Below, piece by piece: positions 8,841 through 17,584 of a stretch of 64,000 nucleotides of DNA. Source of the stretch: JAHZMA01 sp965205905 (GTDB taxonomy: Bacteria > Pseudomonadota > Alphaproteobacteria > JABAAW01 > JAHZMA01). The notes beneath the pieces were generated by a model, which ran no database searches, was not told where the DNA came from, and was given only the letters and a program-made list of their open reading frames with translations. Every line of letters starts with the position of its first letter. Within the stretch, counting starts at the first letter, position 1. The stretch lies in contig CBDBHZ010000011.1 in NCBI GenBank assembly GCA_965205905.1, forward strand, positions 434,001-498,000, in the 5' to 3' direction. Made by a program: the position numbers and the translations under genes.

Positions 8841-9623
8841 CTATAATGAAAATTGTTGACTGAGCACGCGTTCTTTTAAATCGGCATCAGGGTTAAAGAG
8901 TAAGGTGAGGGGTATATCACGGTTGAGATGCATGTCGATTTTCACCACATCGGTGATTTCTATATTATCTGCCACCGCTGATACAGGGCGTTTTTCAGAT
9001 TCCAGCACTTCAATCGTTACTTTTGACCGATGCGGTAATAACGCGCCACGCCAACGTGGCGGACGAAATGGCGCAAGCGGGGTAAGGCATAATATTCTGG
9101 AATCCAGTGGCACAATAGGGCCATAAGCGGCGTAATTATAGGCAGTGCTACCCGCAGGGGTTGCCAAAATAATGCCATCGCACCATAATTCACGCAACCG
9201 CACCTGACCATCAATGCTGATTTTTAGCTTGGCAATTTGGGCGATACGGCGGAATAATGAAACCTCGTTAATGGCGTAAGCAGTATGGCTTTTGCCATGC
9301 TTATCGGTGGCGGTAAGCTGTAACGGATAAAGAATATGCGGTTCGGCATTTTCAAGAATTTCAAATATATCATCTTTTTGAGTATCAAAATGATTCAGCA
9401 AAAACCCGTAAGAGCCACGATTAATGCCATAGGTTTTTTGCCTATTATAAGATGATTTATCGATGATTTGATGCAAGGTTTGAAGCATGAAACCATCACC
9501 ACCAATGGCGATAATCGTATCAGCCTTATCAAGCGGTTCATCTTTAATGCTTTTGCGTAAAAATTCTGTGGTATTCTGCGCTTTTTGAGTTTTTGCGGCA
9601 AGAATAGCAATTTTATCAGCCAT
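8841..9623 (-). CDS. nadK: NAD kinase
   Basis: NadK phosphorylates NAD to NADP. The signature GGDG is at residues 41-44, and the second conserved glycine-rich block LATPAGSTAYNYAAYGPI lies near residues 150-170. The length of 260 is normal for the short proteobacterial type. It begins two bases after the moaA stop and is followed closely by gor, so NADP synthesis and an NADPH-using reductase are probably cotranscribed. Confidence 0.95.
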   Translation of the reverse strand: MADKIAILAAKTQKAQNTTEFLRKSIKDEPLDKADTIIAIGGDGFMLQTLHQIIDKSSYNRQKTYGINRGSYGFLLNHFDTQKDDIFEILENAEPHILYPLQLTATDKHGKSHTAYAINEVSLFRRIAQIAKLKISIDGQVRLRELWCDGIILATPAGSTAYNYAAYGPIVPLDSRILCLTPLAPFRPPRWRGALLPHRSKVTIEVLESEKRPVSAVADNIEITDVVKIDMHLNRDIPLTLLFNPDADLKERVLSQQFSL

Positions 9624-9625
9624 AT

Positions 9626-10621
9626 TTAGCCGCCTGTTACGCTCATAAAGCGGTTGGTTTGGGCAACATAATCCTTCCGAATCTCAAAATCATGGCTTTT
9701 GGGTTTTTCAACAATCGCTTGCAGAATCATCTCTCGCACCGCTTCTTCGCCTTGTTCGCGTAAGATTGTCAGCAAATCATACTGATTTTCTTGCCCCAAA
9801 CAGCTGTAAAGCTTGCCTGTTGCAGTCAGGCGCACGCGGTTACATTGCGAACAAAAATTTTGACTAAGTGGCGTGATAAAGCCAATTCTTTGTCCCGTTT
9901 CGGCACAATCATAATAGCGGGCAGGGCCACCAGATTTGTAAGTTGAGGGGGTGAGTTGCCAATTTTTATTGAGATGTTGCTTCACCTCATCAAGCGGTAA
10001 ATATTGTGCAACACGGGTTTCATTGCCCATATCGCCCATCGGCATCACTTCAATGAAAGTAATATCGCATTTTTTTTCAGCCCCAAATTTCACAAAATCA
10101 TCAAGCGCAAGGTCATTCACACCTTTCAGTGCCACCACATTGATTTTAATGCTGATATTTTGCTCAACCGCCGCATCAATGCCCGCTAATACTTGTTTGA
10201 GATTACCGCCATTGGTAACCAATTCGAACAGATGGGTATCTAACGAATCCAGCGAGATATTAATCGAATCGAGTCCTGCCGCTTTTAACGGTTTTGCCAT
10301 TTTTGCCAGTTGAGTGGCGTTACTGGTCATCACCAATTTTTTCAAGCCGCCTGCTTGTTTTAATTCGCCTAAACGTTCCATCAGCCATAATACATTACGG
10401 CGTAATAATGGCTCACCGCCTGTTACGCGTAATTTTTCTATGCCTAAATCACTGAAGATTTTCACCAGCTGATATGATTCTTCCAATGTCGCCAAATCTT
10501 TTTTTGGCATGAATTTCATATTTTTCGGCATACAATAGACGCAACGCAAATCGCATCTATCAGTTACCGATAGCCGCAAATAGCTGATATGCCGTGCAAA
10601 TGTGTCAATTAATTTTTCCAT
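9626..10621 (-). CDS. moaA: GTP 3',8-cyclase (molybdenum cofactor synthesis)
   Basis: MoaA is a radical SAM enzyme that converts GTP to 3',8-cyclo-7,8-dihydro-GTP. The first iron-sulfur cluster site is CDLRCVYC (Cys23, Cys27, Cys30). The second cluster site near the C-terminus is FCSQCNRVRL with a further Cys in YSCLG. The protein ends in the conserved Gly-Gly needed for activity. No other moa or moe gene is present in the window, so the rest of the pathway must be elsewhere. Confidence 0.96.
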   Translation of the reverse strand: MEKLIDTFARHISYLRLSVTDRCDLRCVYCMPKNMKFMPKKDLATLEESYQLVKIFSDLGIEKLRVTGGEPLLRRNVLWLMERLGELKQAGGLKKLVMTSNATQLAKMAKPLKAAGLDSINISLDSLDTHLFELVTNGGNLKQVLAGIDAAVEQNISIKINVVALKGVNDLALDDFVKFGAEKKCDITFIEVMPMGDMGNETRVAQYLPLDEVKQHLNKNWQLTPSTYKSGGPARYYDCAETGQRIGFITPLSQNFCSQCNRVRLTATGKLYSCLGQENQYDLLTILREQGEEAVREMILQAIVEKPKSHDFEIRKDYVAQTNRFMSVTGG

Positions 10622-10676
10622 ATTACTATCTTAACAAATTACGGTAATTTTTGCTAGTTAATTAGACAATTAAGGG

Positions 10677-12689
10677 CTAATGACGAAAATAGGCATAAAT
10701 TTTATGGGCGATTTTATCACCTAACCCCGGCACATTTTGCAAATCTTCCAAAGCGGCATTTTTCACCTCTTTGGCAGAGCCAAAATATTGCAATAATTGC
10801 TTTTTACGGGTCGCGCCAATGCCCTCAATTTCATCGAGCGGATTTTGCAATGTCTGTTTACTTCTTTTTTGCTGATGTGCGCCTAATGCGTAACGATGCG
10901 CTTCATCACGTAAATTTTGCAAGAAAAACAAAAGAGGGTCGTTATCGGGCAGGGTAAAAATCCGCCCATCAGGCAAGCAAAAAGTCTCTTTGCCAGCATT
11001 GCGGTCTTTGCCTTTGGCGATGCCTAACACAAACACATTCTCAATTTTCAGCGCGTCAATGACGGATTGGACAATCTGCACCTGTCCTTTGCCTCCATCA
11101 ATCAGCAAAATATCGGGGTGAATCGCCCATTGCTTTTCTTGTTTCTGATAGCGGGTAAAGCGGCGATACATTACCTCGTGCATCATGGCATAATCATCGC
11201 CACCAATATCATCACGCAACTGCTTGATATGGAATTTGCGATAGGCTTGCTTCATCAAACCCTCACTGCCTGCCACCACCATTGCGCTTGCGGCATGACT
11301 GCCTTGAATATGGCTGTTATCGTAAATTTCAATCCGTTCAGGCAGTTTGGATAAACTCAATTTTGCTTGCAATAAAGTTAAATTATTATGCCATGATGTT
11401 TTACTGGCAGACCGCATTTTTAAGGCTTGATTGGCATTCTGCACCGCATGTTCCATCAGGGTTTTGCGCTCACCCCTATGGGGCATGGCTAATTCTAGCT
11501 TACCATCACGGCGGGCTGATAATAAATCACATAAAAAATCAATATCATCAGGAATTTCATTGATGAGAATATGTTTGGGCGGTAGATATTGCGCGTAAAG
11601 CTGCCCTAAAAACGAGGCGATAATTTCTTTGGCTTCGCTATCATGGCTATGTTTTGGAAAATAATTGCGATGCCCTAACAAGCAACCACCGCGATAGAAA
11701 AACACCGTAATGCAAGATTGTCCGTTTTGCATCACAAGCGCAATCACATCAATATCTTTAATATCGCGTAAATTAATCCGCTGAAAACGCGTGAGACTTG
11801 CCAAATATTTCAGCTGGTCGCGCTTCGCACCCGCTTTCTCATATTCCATATTATCACTGGCTTGTTGCATTTCAGTTTGGATTTTTACCCGCACTGATTC
11901 ATGGTTGCCCGATAGAAAATCTTTCAAATCATCAACTGATTGCTGATATTCTTGCTTGCCAATCAAGCCCGCACAAGGCGCAGAGCATCTTTTAATCTGA
12001 TAGCGCATACAAGGGCGATGCTGATGATTCTTGAAAATATTATCGGAACAATCGCGCAATTTGAAGATTTTTTGCAAATCAATCATGGCGCGATTCACCG
12101 CCATCGTTGACGGAAAAGGTCCGAAATAATCGCCCTTAATATCTTTGATACCCCTATGTTTCAACATTCGTGGAAAATCATGGTCGCGCCTTATCAGCAA
12201 ACGTGGCATGGATTTATCGTCTTTCAGCAACACATTATAGCGTGGCTGTTGTTGCTTAATCAGATTCGATTCTAGCAGTAACGCTTCCATTTCGGTGGGG
12301 GTGATGGTGAATGAGAGCGAAGCGGTTTCGGCAATCATGCGTAAAATTCTTGGCGATTGTCGCTCACGATTGCTGTAGCTTATCACGCGTTTTTTAAGAT
12401 TCTTTGCCTTGCCGACATAGAGTAAATTCTCGTTGGCATCAAACATTCGGTAACAGCCCGGTTGTTCGGGGCATTGTAGCGCAAACTCTCGAATCAGCGC
12501 GCAGGCTTTATCGATTTTGCCGAGTGCAGTATCAGATGCGTGATATTGTTCTTGTGGTGATTCGCCTATTTCTCCGATAATCGCATCTGTGGCATGATTA
12601 TCGGGCGCGAGCATTTGATAATCGGTTTTTTGCGATTTTTGTATAGATGAGTGATGCGTTTGATTGCGAGACATTATTGTTTCACTCAC
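10677..12689 (-). CDS. uvrC: Excinuclease ABC subunit C
   Basis: UvrC makes both incisions in nucleotide excision repair. After an N-terminal extension of about 70 residues come the GIY-YIG nuclease domain (GCYRMFDA, LYVGKAKNLKKRV), a UvrB-binding region, the RNase-H-like C-terminal nuclease (IEIYDNSHIQGSHAASAMV), and a tandem helix-hairpin-helix end (IEGIGATRKKQLLQYFG and NVPGLGDKIA). The N-terminal extension is hydrophilic and may partly be a start-site choice; a second ATG lies five codons in. The gene start overlaps the end of argE by 8 bases. Confidence 0.96.
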   Translation of the reverse strand: MSETIMSRNQTHHSSIQKSQKTDYQMLAPDNHATDAIIGEIGESPQEQYHASDTALGKIDKACALIREFALQCPEQPGCYRMFDANENLLYVGKAKNLKKRVISYSNRERQSPRILRMIAETASLSFTITPTEMEALLLESNLIKQQQPRYNVLLKDDKSMPRLLIRRDHDFPRMLKHRGIKDIKGDYFGPFPSTMAVNRAMIDLQKIFKLRDCSDNIFKNHQHRPCMRYQIKRCSAPCAGLIGKQEYQQSVDDLKDFLSGNHESVRVKIQTEMQQASDNMEYEKAGAKRDQLKYLASLTRFQRINLRDIKDIDVIALVMQNGQSCITVFFYRGGCLLGHRNYFPKHSHDSEAKEIIASFLGQLYAQYLPPKHILINEIPDDIDFLCDLLSARRDGKLELAMPHRGERKTLMEHAVQNANQALKMRSASKTSWHNNLTLLQAKLSLSKLPERIEIYDNSHIQGSHAASAMVVAGSEGLMKQAYRKFHIKQLRDDIGGDDYAMMHEVMYRRFTRYQKQEKQWAIHPDILLIDGGKGQVQIVQSVIDALKIENVFVLGIAKGKDRNAGKETFCLPDGRIFTLPDNDPLLFFLQNLRDEAHRYALGAHQQKRSKQTLQNPLDEIEGIGATRKKQLLQYFGSAKEVKNAALEDLQNVPGLGDKIAHKIYAYFRH

Positions 12690-13935
12690 TCATATCTTGC
12701 CCTAATCGGTAGAGAAAATCCAAACAGCCACGTAGCTGGTCAAGATGCACCCATTCATTGGGCTGATGCGCTTGGGCAATATCACCGGGACCGTAAATGA
12801 TTGATGGAAAGCCCGCTTTTTGAAACAAACCCGTTTCAGCCATGTAAGAGGCAAAGCGCACCGAATTATCACCGCTTAAACGGCGCACCAAATTTTCGGC
12901 AGTCGAATCAGGTTGATAGTTGAAATTGGGAAGCGCATGATTTACTTTGGTGATGATACTACTTTCAGGCGCAATCGCGCGCATTTCGGGCAGTAAAACC
13001 TCATCAGCAAATTGCTGTAACCGCTGAATATAACGGTTAGGGTCATCATTGGTGATGGTGCGAATATCCCATAAAAACCGCGCTTTTTCAGCAATGATAT
13101 TGAAAGCCGTGCCACCTTCAATCACCCCAACATGTAAGCCACTATAGGGCGGGTCAAATGATGTGGTTGTCTCATCATTATTGTCTAACGCCTGTTGTTG
13201 ATTCTCAGCCAGCATCTGGTGGATAAAATTCACCAATCTGGCGGCAATCATGGTGGCGCTCACGCCCTTTGTTAAATTAGAAGAATGCCCCGCACGCCCT
13301 GTGATAAATGTTTCGCACGCCACCATCGATTTATGCGCCGACAGCGTTTTCATATTTGATGGCTCGCCAACAATAATGGCTTCGGGGGCGGGGAGCGTAT
13401 TGCCTAATTGGTCAATCAAATGTTGCACGCCCCTACATCCGACTTCCTCATCATAGGAAAAATAAAGCATCAGCGGTTTTTTGAGGGGCAGTGACGCAAA
13501 ATATGGCACCATCGCTAGCGCACAAGCCAGAAAGCCTTTCATATCGCACGTGCCACGCCCATAGGCTTTATCTTGGGTGATATGTAAAGTGAAAGGGTCG
13601 GTTTGCCATTCTTGTCCCGTAACAGGCACCACATCGGTATGCCCCGATAACGCAATACCAGCAACATCTTTAGCGTTATTCTTTCCACCTATCATCGCCC
13701 ATAAATTGACTTTGTCTTTGTCTCTTTCATCGGCCTTATCAGGCGGAGCATAAATCAGCTGATGCTGAATATTATTATTTGCGCTATTATTCTGCGCGGT
13801 TAGAAAATCTTGGACATAGGCGATGAGGTCGCTATTGCCACTGCTGGAAATAGTGTTAAAGCCAACCAGATGTTTCAAAATATCCAAGCAATCTTGCAAG
13901 CTATTTTCGGTATTATAGGGGGCGATGTTCGTCAT
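12682..13935 (-). CDS. argE: Acetylornithine deacetylase (M20 family)
   Basis: The protein is an M20 metallopeptidase-fold deacylase. Metal-binding and catalytic motifs are ALSGHTDVVPV, YGRGTCDMKGFLA, YDEEVGCRGV and VGEPSNM, as in ArgE, which yields ornithine for arginine synthesis. I place the start at the ATG at 13935. A longer frame starts at 13998, but its 5' part is encoded by the hsp20 terminator hairpin, so it is unlikely to be translated. Succinyl-diaminopimelate desuccinylase (DapE) is the main alternative, but the spacing of motifs favours ArgE. Confidence 0.87.
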   Translation of the reverse strand: MTNIAPYNTENSLQDCLDILKHLVGFNTISSSGNSDLIAYVQDFLTAQNNSANNNIQHQLIYAPPDKADERDKDKVNLWAMIGGKNNAKDVAGIALSGHTDVVPVTGQEWQTDPFTLHITQDKAYGRGTCDMKGFLACALAMVPYFASLPLKKPLMLYFSYDEEVGCRGVQHLIDQLGNTLPAPEAIIVGEPSNMKTLSAHKSMVACETFITGRAGHSSNLTKGVSATMIAARLVNFIHQMLAENQQQALDNNDETTTSFDPPYSGLHVGVIEGGTAFNIIAEKARFLWDIRTITNDDPNRYIQRLQQFADEVLLPEMRAIAPESSIITKVNHALPNFNYQPDSTAENLVRRLSGDNSVRFASYMAETGLFQKAGFPSIIYGPGDIAQAHQPNEWVHLDQLRGCLDFLYRLGQDMSE

Positions 13936-13965
13936 AAGACTATCATAACAGATTTTTCTCAAATA

Positions 13966-14003
13966 AAAATCAAAAAATAAGGGGGTGGTTTGCACCACCC
14001 CCC
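13966..14003 (-). terminator. Rho-independent terminator of hsp20
   Basis: A 9-bp perfect stem (13981-13989 with 13994-14002) closes a four-base loop. On the minus strand it is followed by TTATTTTTTGATTTTT. It lies about 100 bases after the hsp20 stop and before the chosen argE start. Confidence 0.85.
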
Positions 14004-14103
14004 AGTTTGTTACTCAATAGGGAGAAAAGAGTTCTTTTATAAAGACTGTTGCGTTATGTAGGTAATACGCATCGTAGCCTTTAAATCTTTTTTGCCAACA
14101 GCA

Positions 14104-14535
14104 TTATTTATTAATGGCAATTTTACGTGGCTTCATCGCTTCAGGGATTTCGCGCTCTAAAGTGATGGTTAGTAAGCCATTATTAAGGTCGGCACCAATG
14201 ATATTCACATGGTCTGGCACATTAAATTGACGGCTAAAGTCGCTTTTGAAAATGCCTTGATGCAGATATAATTTTTCAGCATCAGAATTGGCATTTTTTT
14301 CGTTTGCTACCGCACTCACATTCAGCACAGTGCCTTCCAATTCAATATCCAAATCTTGTTCGGTAAAGCCAGCAACATTCATCACAATCGCGAAATGATT
14401 ATCATCAAATTTCTCGATATTATATGATGGATGGTGTGCCTGTTTACTATCAAGATGGTTGAATATGTTGCCAAAAGTATCAAGGCTACCATGTGCCTTT
14501 AATAAGGGTGATAAGTGAAAATATGTCATCGTCAA
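14104..14535 (-). CDS. Small heat shock protein (Hsp20/alpha-crystallin family)
   Basis: This 143-residue protein is an ATP-independent holdase. The central alpha-crystallin domain is visible from about residue 38 to 130: YNIEKFDDNHFAIVMNVAGF, then LDIELEGTVLNVSA, and the family end motif LNNGLLTITLERE (the GxLxI pattern). A short basic tail with RKIAI follows, close to the IXI oligomerisation motif. It most resembles IbpA/HspA class proteins of proteobacteria. A heat-shock-type promoter lies upstream and a strong terminator downstream, so it is a single-gene unit. Confidence 0.93.
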   Translation of the reverse strand: MTMTYFHLSPLLKAHGSLDTFGNIFNHLDSKQAHHPSYNIEKFDDNHFAIVMNVAGFTEQDLDIELEGTVLNVSAVANEKNANSDAEKLYLHQGIFKSDFSRQFNVPDHVNIIGADLNNGLLTITLEREIPEAMKPRKIAINK

Positions 14536-14635
14536 TACTCCTATATTATTAACAAATTCGTCAAATGTTTTGCACGGTCAAGCGCAAACCATAAAGGCTA
14601 TCTTTAGTTGTTAAAGAATTACCGCCTTTATCTTG

Positions 14636-14664
14636 ATATGGGGATTGTCTCACCAATTTTCAAG
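14636..14664 (-). promoter_or_regulatory. RpoH (sigma-32) type promoter of hsp20
   Basis: Reading the minus strand, CTTGAAA (14658-14664) is followed after 14 bases by CCCCATAT (14636-14643). Both elements and the spacing match the heat-shock sigma factor consensus. The predicted leader is about 95 nt. The short inverted pair TTTGC/GCAAA in it might fold, but no clear RNA thermometer is seen. Confidence 0.85.
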
Positions 14665-14716
14665 GGTGAAACAAAAATAATTTTAATTTATTGTTTAGCT
14701 TATTAGCTTTAGCCCG

Positions 14717-14941
14717 TTAGCTTTTTAACCCGAAACTTTGGAAACGTTTGTTGAAGCGCGCTAATTGCCCTGCTTCTAACAGTTTCTGCTGTCCGCCCGT
14801 CCATACGGGATGTGTCAGCGGGTCAATTTCTAATGCCATTACATCGCCCTCTTTACCCCACGTGCTATAAGTCTGATAGCTTGAGCCATCAGTCATTTTC
14901 ACAGTAATGCGGTGATAATCAGGGTGAATATCTTGTTTCAT
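14717..14941 (-). CDS. rpmE: 50S ribosomal protein L31
   Basis: The 74-residue protein matches bacterial L31: it begins MKQDIHPDYH and has HPVWTGGQQKLLEAGQLARFNKRF near the end. The zinc-binding cysteines of the C+ form are absent: the protein has no Cys at all, so this is a zinc-independent (C-minus) L31. A sigma-70-type promoter is visible just upstream. Confidence 0.95.
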   Translation of the reverse strand: MKQDIHPDYHRITVKMTDGSSYQTYSTWGKEGDVMALEIDPLTHPVWTGGQQKLLEAGQLARFNKRFQSFGLKS

Positions 14942-14998
14942 GTCTATTTACTTTCATGTTGCTTGGTAATTGAGCATTAAAAAATCAAAGGTGAGCGC

Positions 14999-15027
14999 AT
15001 TATAACGAGCAATCATCAAAGAAGCAA
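14999..15027 (-). promoter_or_regulatory. Sigma-70-type promoter of rpmE
   Basis: On the minus strand TTGCTT (15022-15027) and TATAAT (14999-15004) are separated by 17 bases. The start codon of rpmE is about 57 bases downstream. Confidence 0.6.
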
Positions 15028-15039
15028 GTGTAAATCTGT

Positions 15040-15068
15040 TTGGAATCATCATAATAGTTTGTTATGAT
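15040..15068 (+). promoter_or_regulatory. Sigma-70-type promoter of yqeY-dnaG-rpoD
   Basis: TTGGAA (15040-15045) and TATGAT (15063-15068) are separated by 17 bases, about 72 bases before the yqeY start. It is divergent from and close to the rpmE promoter. Confidence 0.6.
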
Positions 15069-15139
15069 GATTGAGAGAATTTTAGGCATTATTGGCGTAT
15101 TATTTGCTATTATTTATATAGATTTTATCAGGAGTTATT

Positions 15140-15604
15140 ATGGCAGGAATGCGTGAAACATTATCGCAAACATTAGAATTGGCACAAAGTGTTGATGATG
15201 ATACCGCGACCAGCACTTTAAGGCTGATTATGACCGCGATTAACGACCGCGATGTGGCGGCGCGCGCGCGTGGGCAAGATAAGGGCATCGCTGATTACGA
15301 GATTTTAGAATTATTACAAACAATGGTGAAGCAACGGCGCGAAGATGGTGCTTATTATAAAGACCATAATCAAGCGGAAATGGCAGAGCATGAGAAAACT
15401 GAAATTGGCGTGATTCAACAATTTTTACCGCGACAATTTGCCGATAAAGAAATTGAAAAAGCCATCATGCAGGTGATTACCGAAAAAGAAATTTACGGCT
15501 TAAAATCAATGGGTGTGTTGATGGCAGAATTACGGCGCAAGCACCCCGCACAGATTGATTTCACCAAAGCGGCGGTGATGGCGAAACAAAAATTAGGCGG
15601 TTGA
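15140..15604 (+). CDS. yqeY: GatB/YqeY domain protein
   Basis: The 154-residue protein is a stand-alone YqeY domain, homologous to the C-terminal tRNA-binding domain of GatB. Typical segments are LRLIMTAINDRDVAARARG near residues 30-48, IADYEILELLQTMVKQR and IGVIQQFLPRQ. Family members lie upstream of dnaG and rpoD in many alphaproteobacteria, as here, replacing rpsU of the enterobacterial macromolecular synthesis operon. Its exact function is not established. A good Shine-Dalgarno (AGGAG) precedes the ATG. Confidence 0.92.
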   Translation: MAGMRETLSQTLELAQSVDDDTATSTLRLIMTAINDRDVAARARGQDKGIADYEILELLQTMVKQRREDGAYYKDHNQAEMAEHEKTEIGVIQQFLPRQFADKEIEKAIMQVITEKEIYGLKSMGVLMAELRRKHPAQIDFTKAAVMAKQKLGG

Positions 15605-15637
15605 TTGCGATAATCATCCGCGTGGGATAGTTAAACC

Positions 15638-15720
15638 ATGAATGATAATTTTCTAACAGAATTAAAGATGAGAACCAGTCTCATCGATCTGATAATGACG
15701 TGCGCGACCTTAAAACCATG
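15638..15720 (+). repeat. Tandem copy 1 of the dnaG 5' end (27-codon leader ORF)
   Basis: This 80-bp unit (ORF 15638-15721) starts with a near copy of the first 19 codons of dnaG (MNDNFLTELKMRTSLIDLI) and then a divergent version of the next codons that runs into a TGA. The stop overlaps the ATG of the next copy as ATGA. The only Shine-Dalgarno-like stretch of the whole array (GTGGGATAG) stands before this copy. It differs from dnaG codons 1-19 only at codons 11 and 12 (Met for Leu, Arg for Lys). Confidence 0.9.
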
Positions 15721-15801
15721 AATGATAATTTTCTAACAGAATTAAAGTTGAAAACCAGCCTTATTGATTTGATAATGACGTGCGCGACCTTAAAACCATG
15801 A
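15718..15801 (+). repeat. Tandem copy 2 of the dnaG 5' end (27-codon leader ORF)
   Basis: This second unit starts exactly 80 bp after copy 1. Over codons 1-19 it encodes exactly the same peptide as dnaG, with five differences that are all synonymous (two CTG to TTG, AGT to AGC, CTC to CTT, ATC to ATT). Its tail is identical to that of copy 1 and resembles dnaG codons 20-26 with an inserted ATGAC. The TGA overlaps the dnaG ATG at 15798 as ATGA. No Shine-Dalgarno precedes it. Confidence 0.9.
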
Positions 15802-17573
15802 ATGATAATTTTCTAACAGAATTAAAGCTGAAAACCAGTCTCATCGATCTGATAGGGCGCGATTTAAAACTCACCCGTAAGGGGCGTGATGCGCTTGGGT
15901 TATGTCCGTTTCATCGCGAGAAAACTCCCTCTTTCAATGTGGTGGAAGATAAGCAATTTTATCATTGCTTTGGTTGTGGCGCACATGGCGATGCGATTTC
16001 GTGGCTGACCGAACGGCATCAATTAAGTTTTAAGGATGCGGTGCAACAGCTTGCGGATAATGGTGGCATCACGATTCCAGCGCAATTTTTCGGGCAGAAT
16101 CAGCAGCAAAAACAAAGCCAAGATTTGTATCACGTTGCCAGTTTAGCGGCAGATTATTTTCACCAAAAATTACTAACAGGCGGGCAAAGCGCAACAGCAC
16201 GCGAATATCTGGCAAAGCGCGATGTTGATGATGCGTTGATAAAGCAATTTTATTTGGGTTTTGCGCCCGATAATCAGGGCTTTAAGGAATTTATTCAATA
16301 TATGCAGGCGCGTGATGTAACTGATACGCAGTTAGAACAAGTGGGGCTGATTGCCTATGGCGTCGATTCGATGGGGAATAAGCAGAAAAACCCTTATGCG
16401 CGATTTCGCAATCGGTTGATATTCCCGATTCACGATATGCGCGGACGGGTAATCGCCTTTGGTGGGCGTGCGTTACAAAAAAGTGATAAAGCGAAATATA
16501 TCAATTCGCCTGAAACCACTTTATTCCATAAGGGTTCGGAATTATATCATTATCATCAGGCGATACAGGCAATCAAAAAGGGCGAATATCTGATTGTGGC
16601 TGAAGGCTATATGGATGTGTTGCGCTTGGTGAATCATGGCTTTCATGGTGCGGTTGCACCATTAGGCACGGCAATTACCGAACAGCAAATCACACAATTA
16701 TGGCGGCTTGCGCCCGAACCGATTCTCTGTTTTGATGGCGATAATGCAGGCAAAGCGGCGGGGTTGCGGGTGGCATTGCGGGCATTGCCAATGTTACAGC
16801 CCGGTAAAAGTCTGCTTTATTGCTTCATGCCAGAAGGGCACGACCCTGATAGTTTTTTGCAAGATTATGGCACGAAAGAGTTTCAAAATTATGTAAGCCG
16901 TGCCATGCCGTTAGGTGAGATGCTGTTTCATCATTCGATTCAGCAATGGACGTTACGCACCCCCGAAAATCGCGCGGGGTTAGAGCAACAATTAATAGGC
17001 TATGCCAGCAATATTCAAAATCAAATTTTAAGCAAACATTATAAGAGTTTCTTCAAAAATATGATTTGGGAAAGTTTGCGCGGTAAAACAAAGGCGAATC
17101 CCCTCGTCAATATGTCAGCAGGCAATGCCAACAATCACAATAAGTCAGTTTTATATAAATTATTTCAAAATTTGGTGCTGATTTTCATTCATCAGCCCAC
17201 ACTTTATCAGCAATATGAAGAAAAAATGGCACATTATGCCGAATTAGCAGACGCAGGTGAATTATTTTCTCAGCTACGGCTTTATTTAGATGATGAGAAT
17301 CGCGATGAAGAAAGCGATATTGCAATCAGCGATATTGGGCAAAATAATATGCCATTATTGTTTACCCTCTATCATCAGCAAAGTGATTCGATGCTTGACG
17401 CGCAAAAAGGCGATGCAACAATGATTGAGCATTATATTGATGAATTTGACTATTATTTGCTGAAACAAGATTTAAAACACAGCAAATTATCGGCTGATAA
17501 GCGCGCAATATTACGAGAACAATTATTTGCGGTGGAACAAAGATTATTTAAGCGGCAATTACAAGATGATTAA
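15798..17573 (+). CDS. dnaG: DNA primase
   Basis: DnaG makes the RNA primers for replication. With the start at 15798 the protein has 591 residues. The CHC2 zinc domain is complete (Cys36, His39, Cys57, Cys60), and the TOPRIM core shows VAEGYMDVLRL and CFDGDNAGKAA. The C-terminal region is the variable DnaB-interacting part. The start is the third member of an 80-bp tandem array; the ATG is preceded by GCGACCTTAAAACC with no Shine-Dalgarno but overlaps the stop of leader copy 2, so initiation may depend on coupling. A GTG at 15780 is an in-frame alternative that would add six residues. rpoD follows after 185 bases. Confidence 0.95.
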   Translation: MNDNFLTELKLKTSLIDLIGRDLKLTRKGRDALGLCPFHREKTPSFNVVEDKQFYHCFGCGAHGDAISWLTERHQLSFKDAVQQLADNGGITIPAQFFGQNQQQKQSQDLYHVASLAADYFHQKLLTGGQSATAREYLAKRDVDDALIKQFYLGFAPDNQGFKEFIQYMQARDVTDTQLEQVGLIAYGVDSMGNKQKNPYARFRNRLIFPIHDMRGRVIAFGGRALQKSDKAKYINSPETTLFHKGSELYHYHQAIQAIKKGEYLIVAEGYMDVLRLVNHGFHGAVAPLGTAITEQQITQLWRLAPEPILCFDGDNAGKAAGLRVALRALPMLQPGKSLLYCFMPEGHDPDSFLQDYGTKEFQNYVSRAMPLGEMLFHHSIQQWTLRTPENRAGLEQQLIGYASNIQNQILSKHYKSFFKNMIWESLRGKTKANPLVNMSAGNANNHNKSVLYKLFQNLVLIFIHQPTLYQQYEEKMAHYAELADAGELFSQLRLYLDDENRDEESDIAISDIGQNNMPLLFTLYHQQSDSMLDAQKGDATMIEHYIDEFDYYLLKQDLKHSKLSADKRAILREQLFAVEQRLFKRQLQDD

Positions 17574-17584
17574 TGAAAATACTT

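Noticed and set aside
13936..13998. N-terminal extension of argE
   Set aside because: These codons are the terminator hairpin and T-run of hsp20 read on the minus strand, and the next ATG fits the family start.
14536..14630. ROSE-type RNA thermometer in the hsp20 leader
   Set aside because: The leader has a short inverted pair but no clear anti-Shine-Dalgarno hairpin; the heat-shock promoter already explains regulation.
15638..15800. CRISPR array
   Set aside because: The repeats are 80 bp, contiguous without unique spacers, and derive from dnaG.
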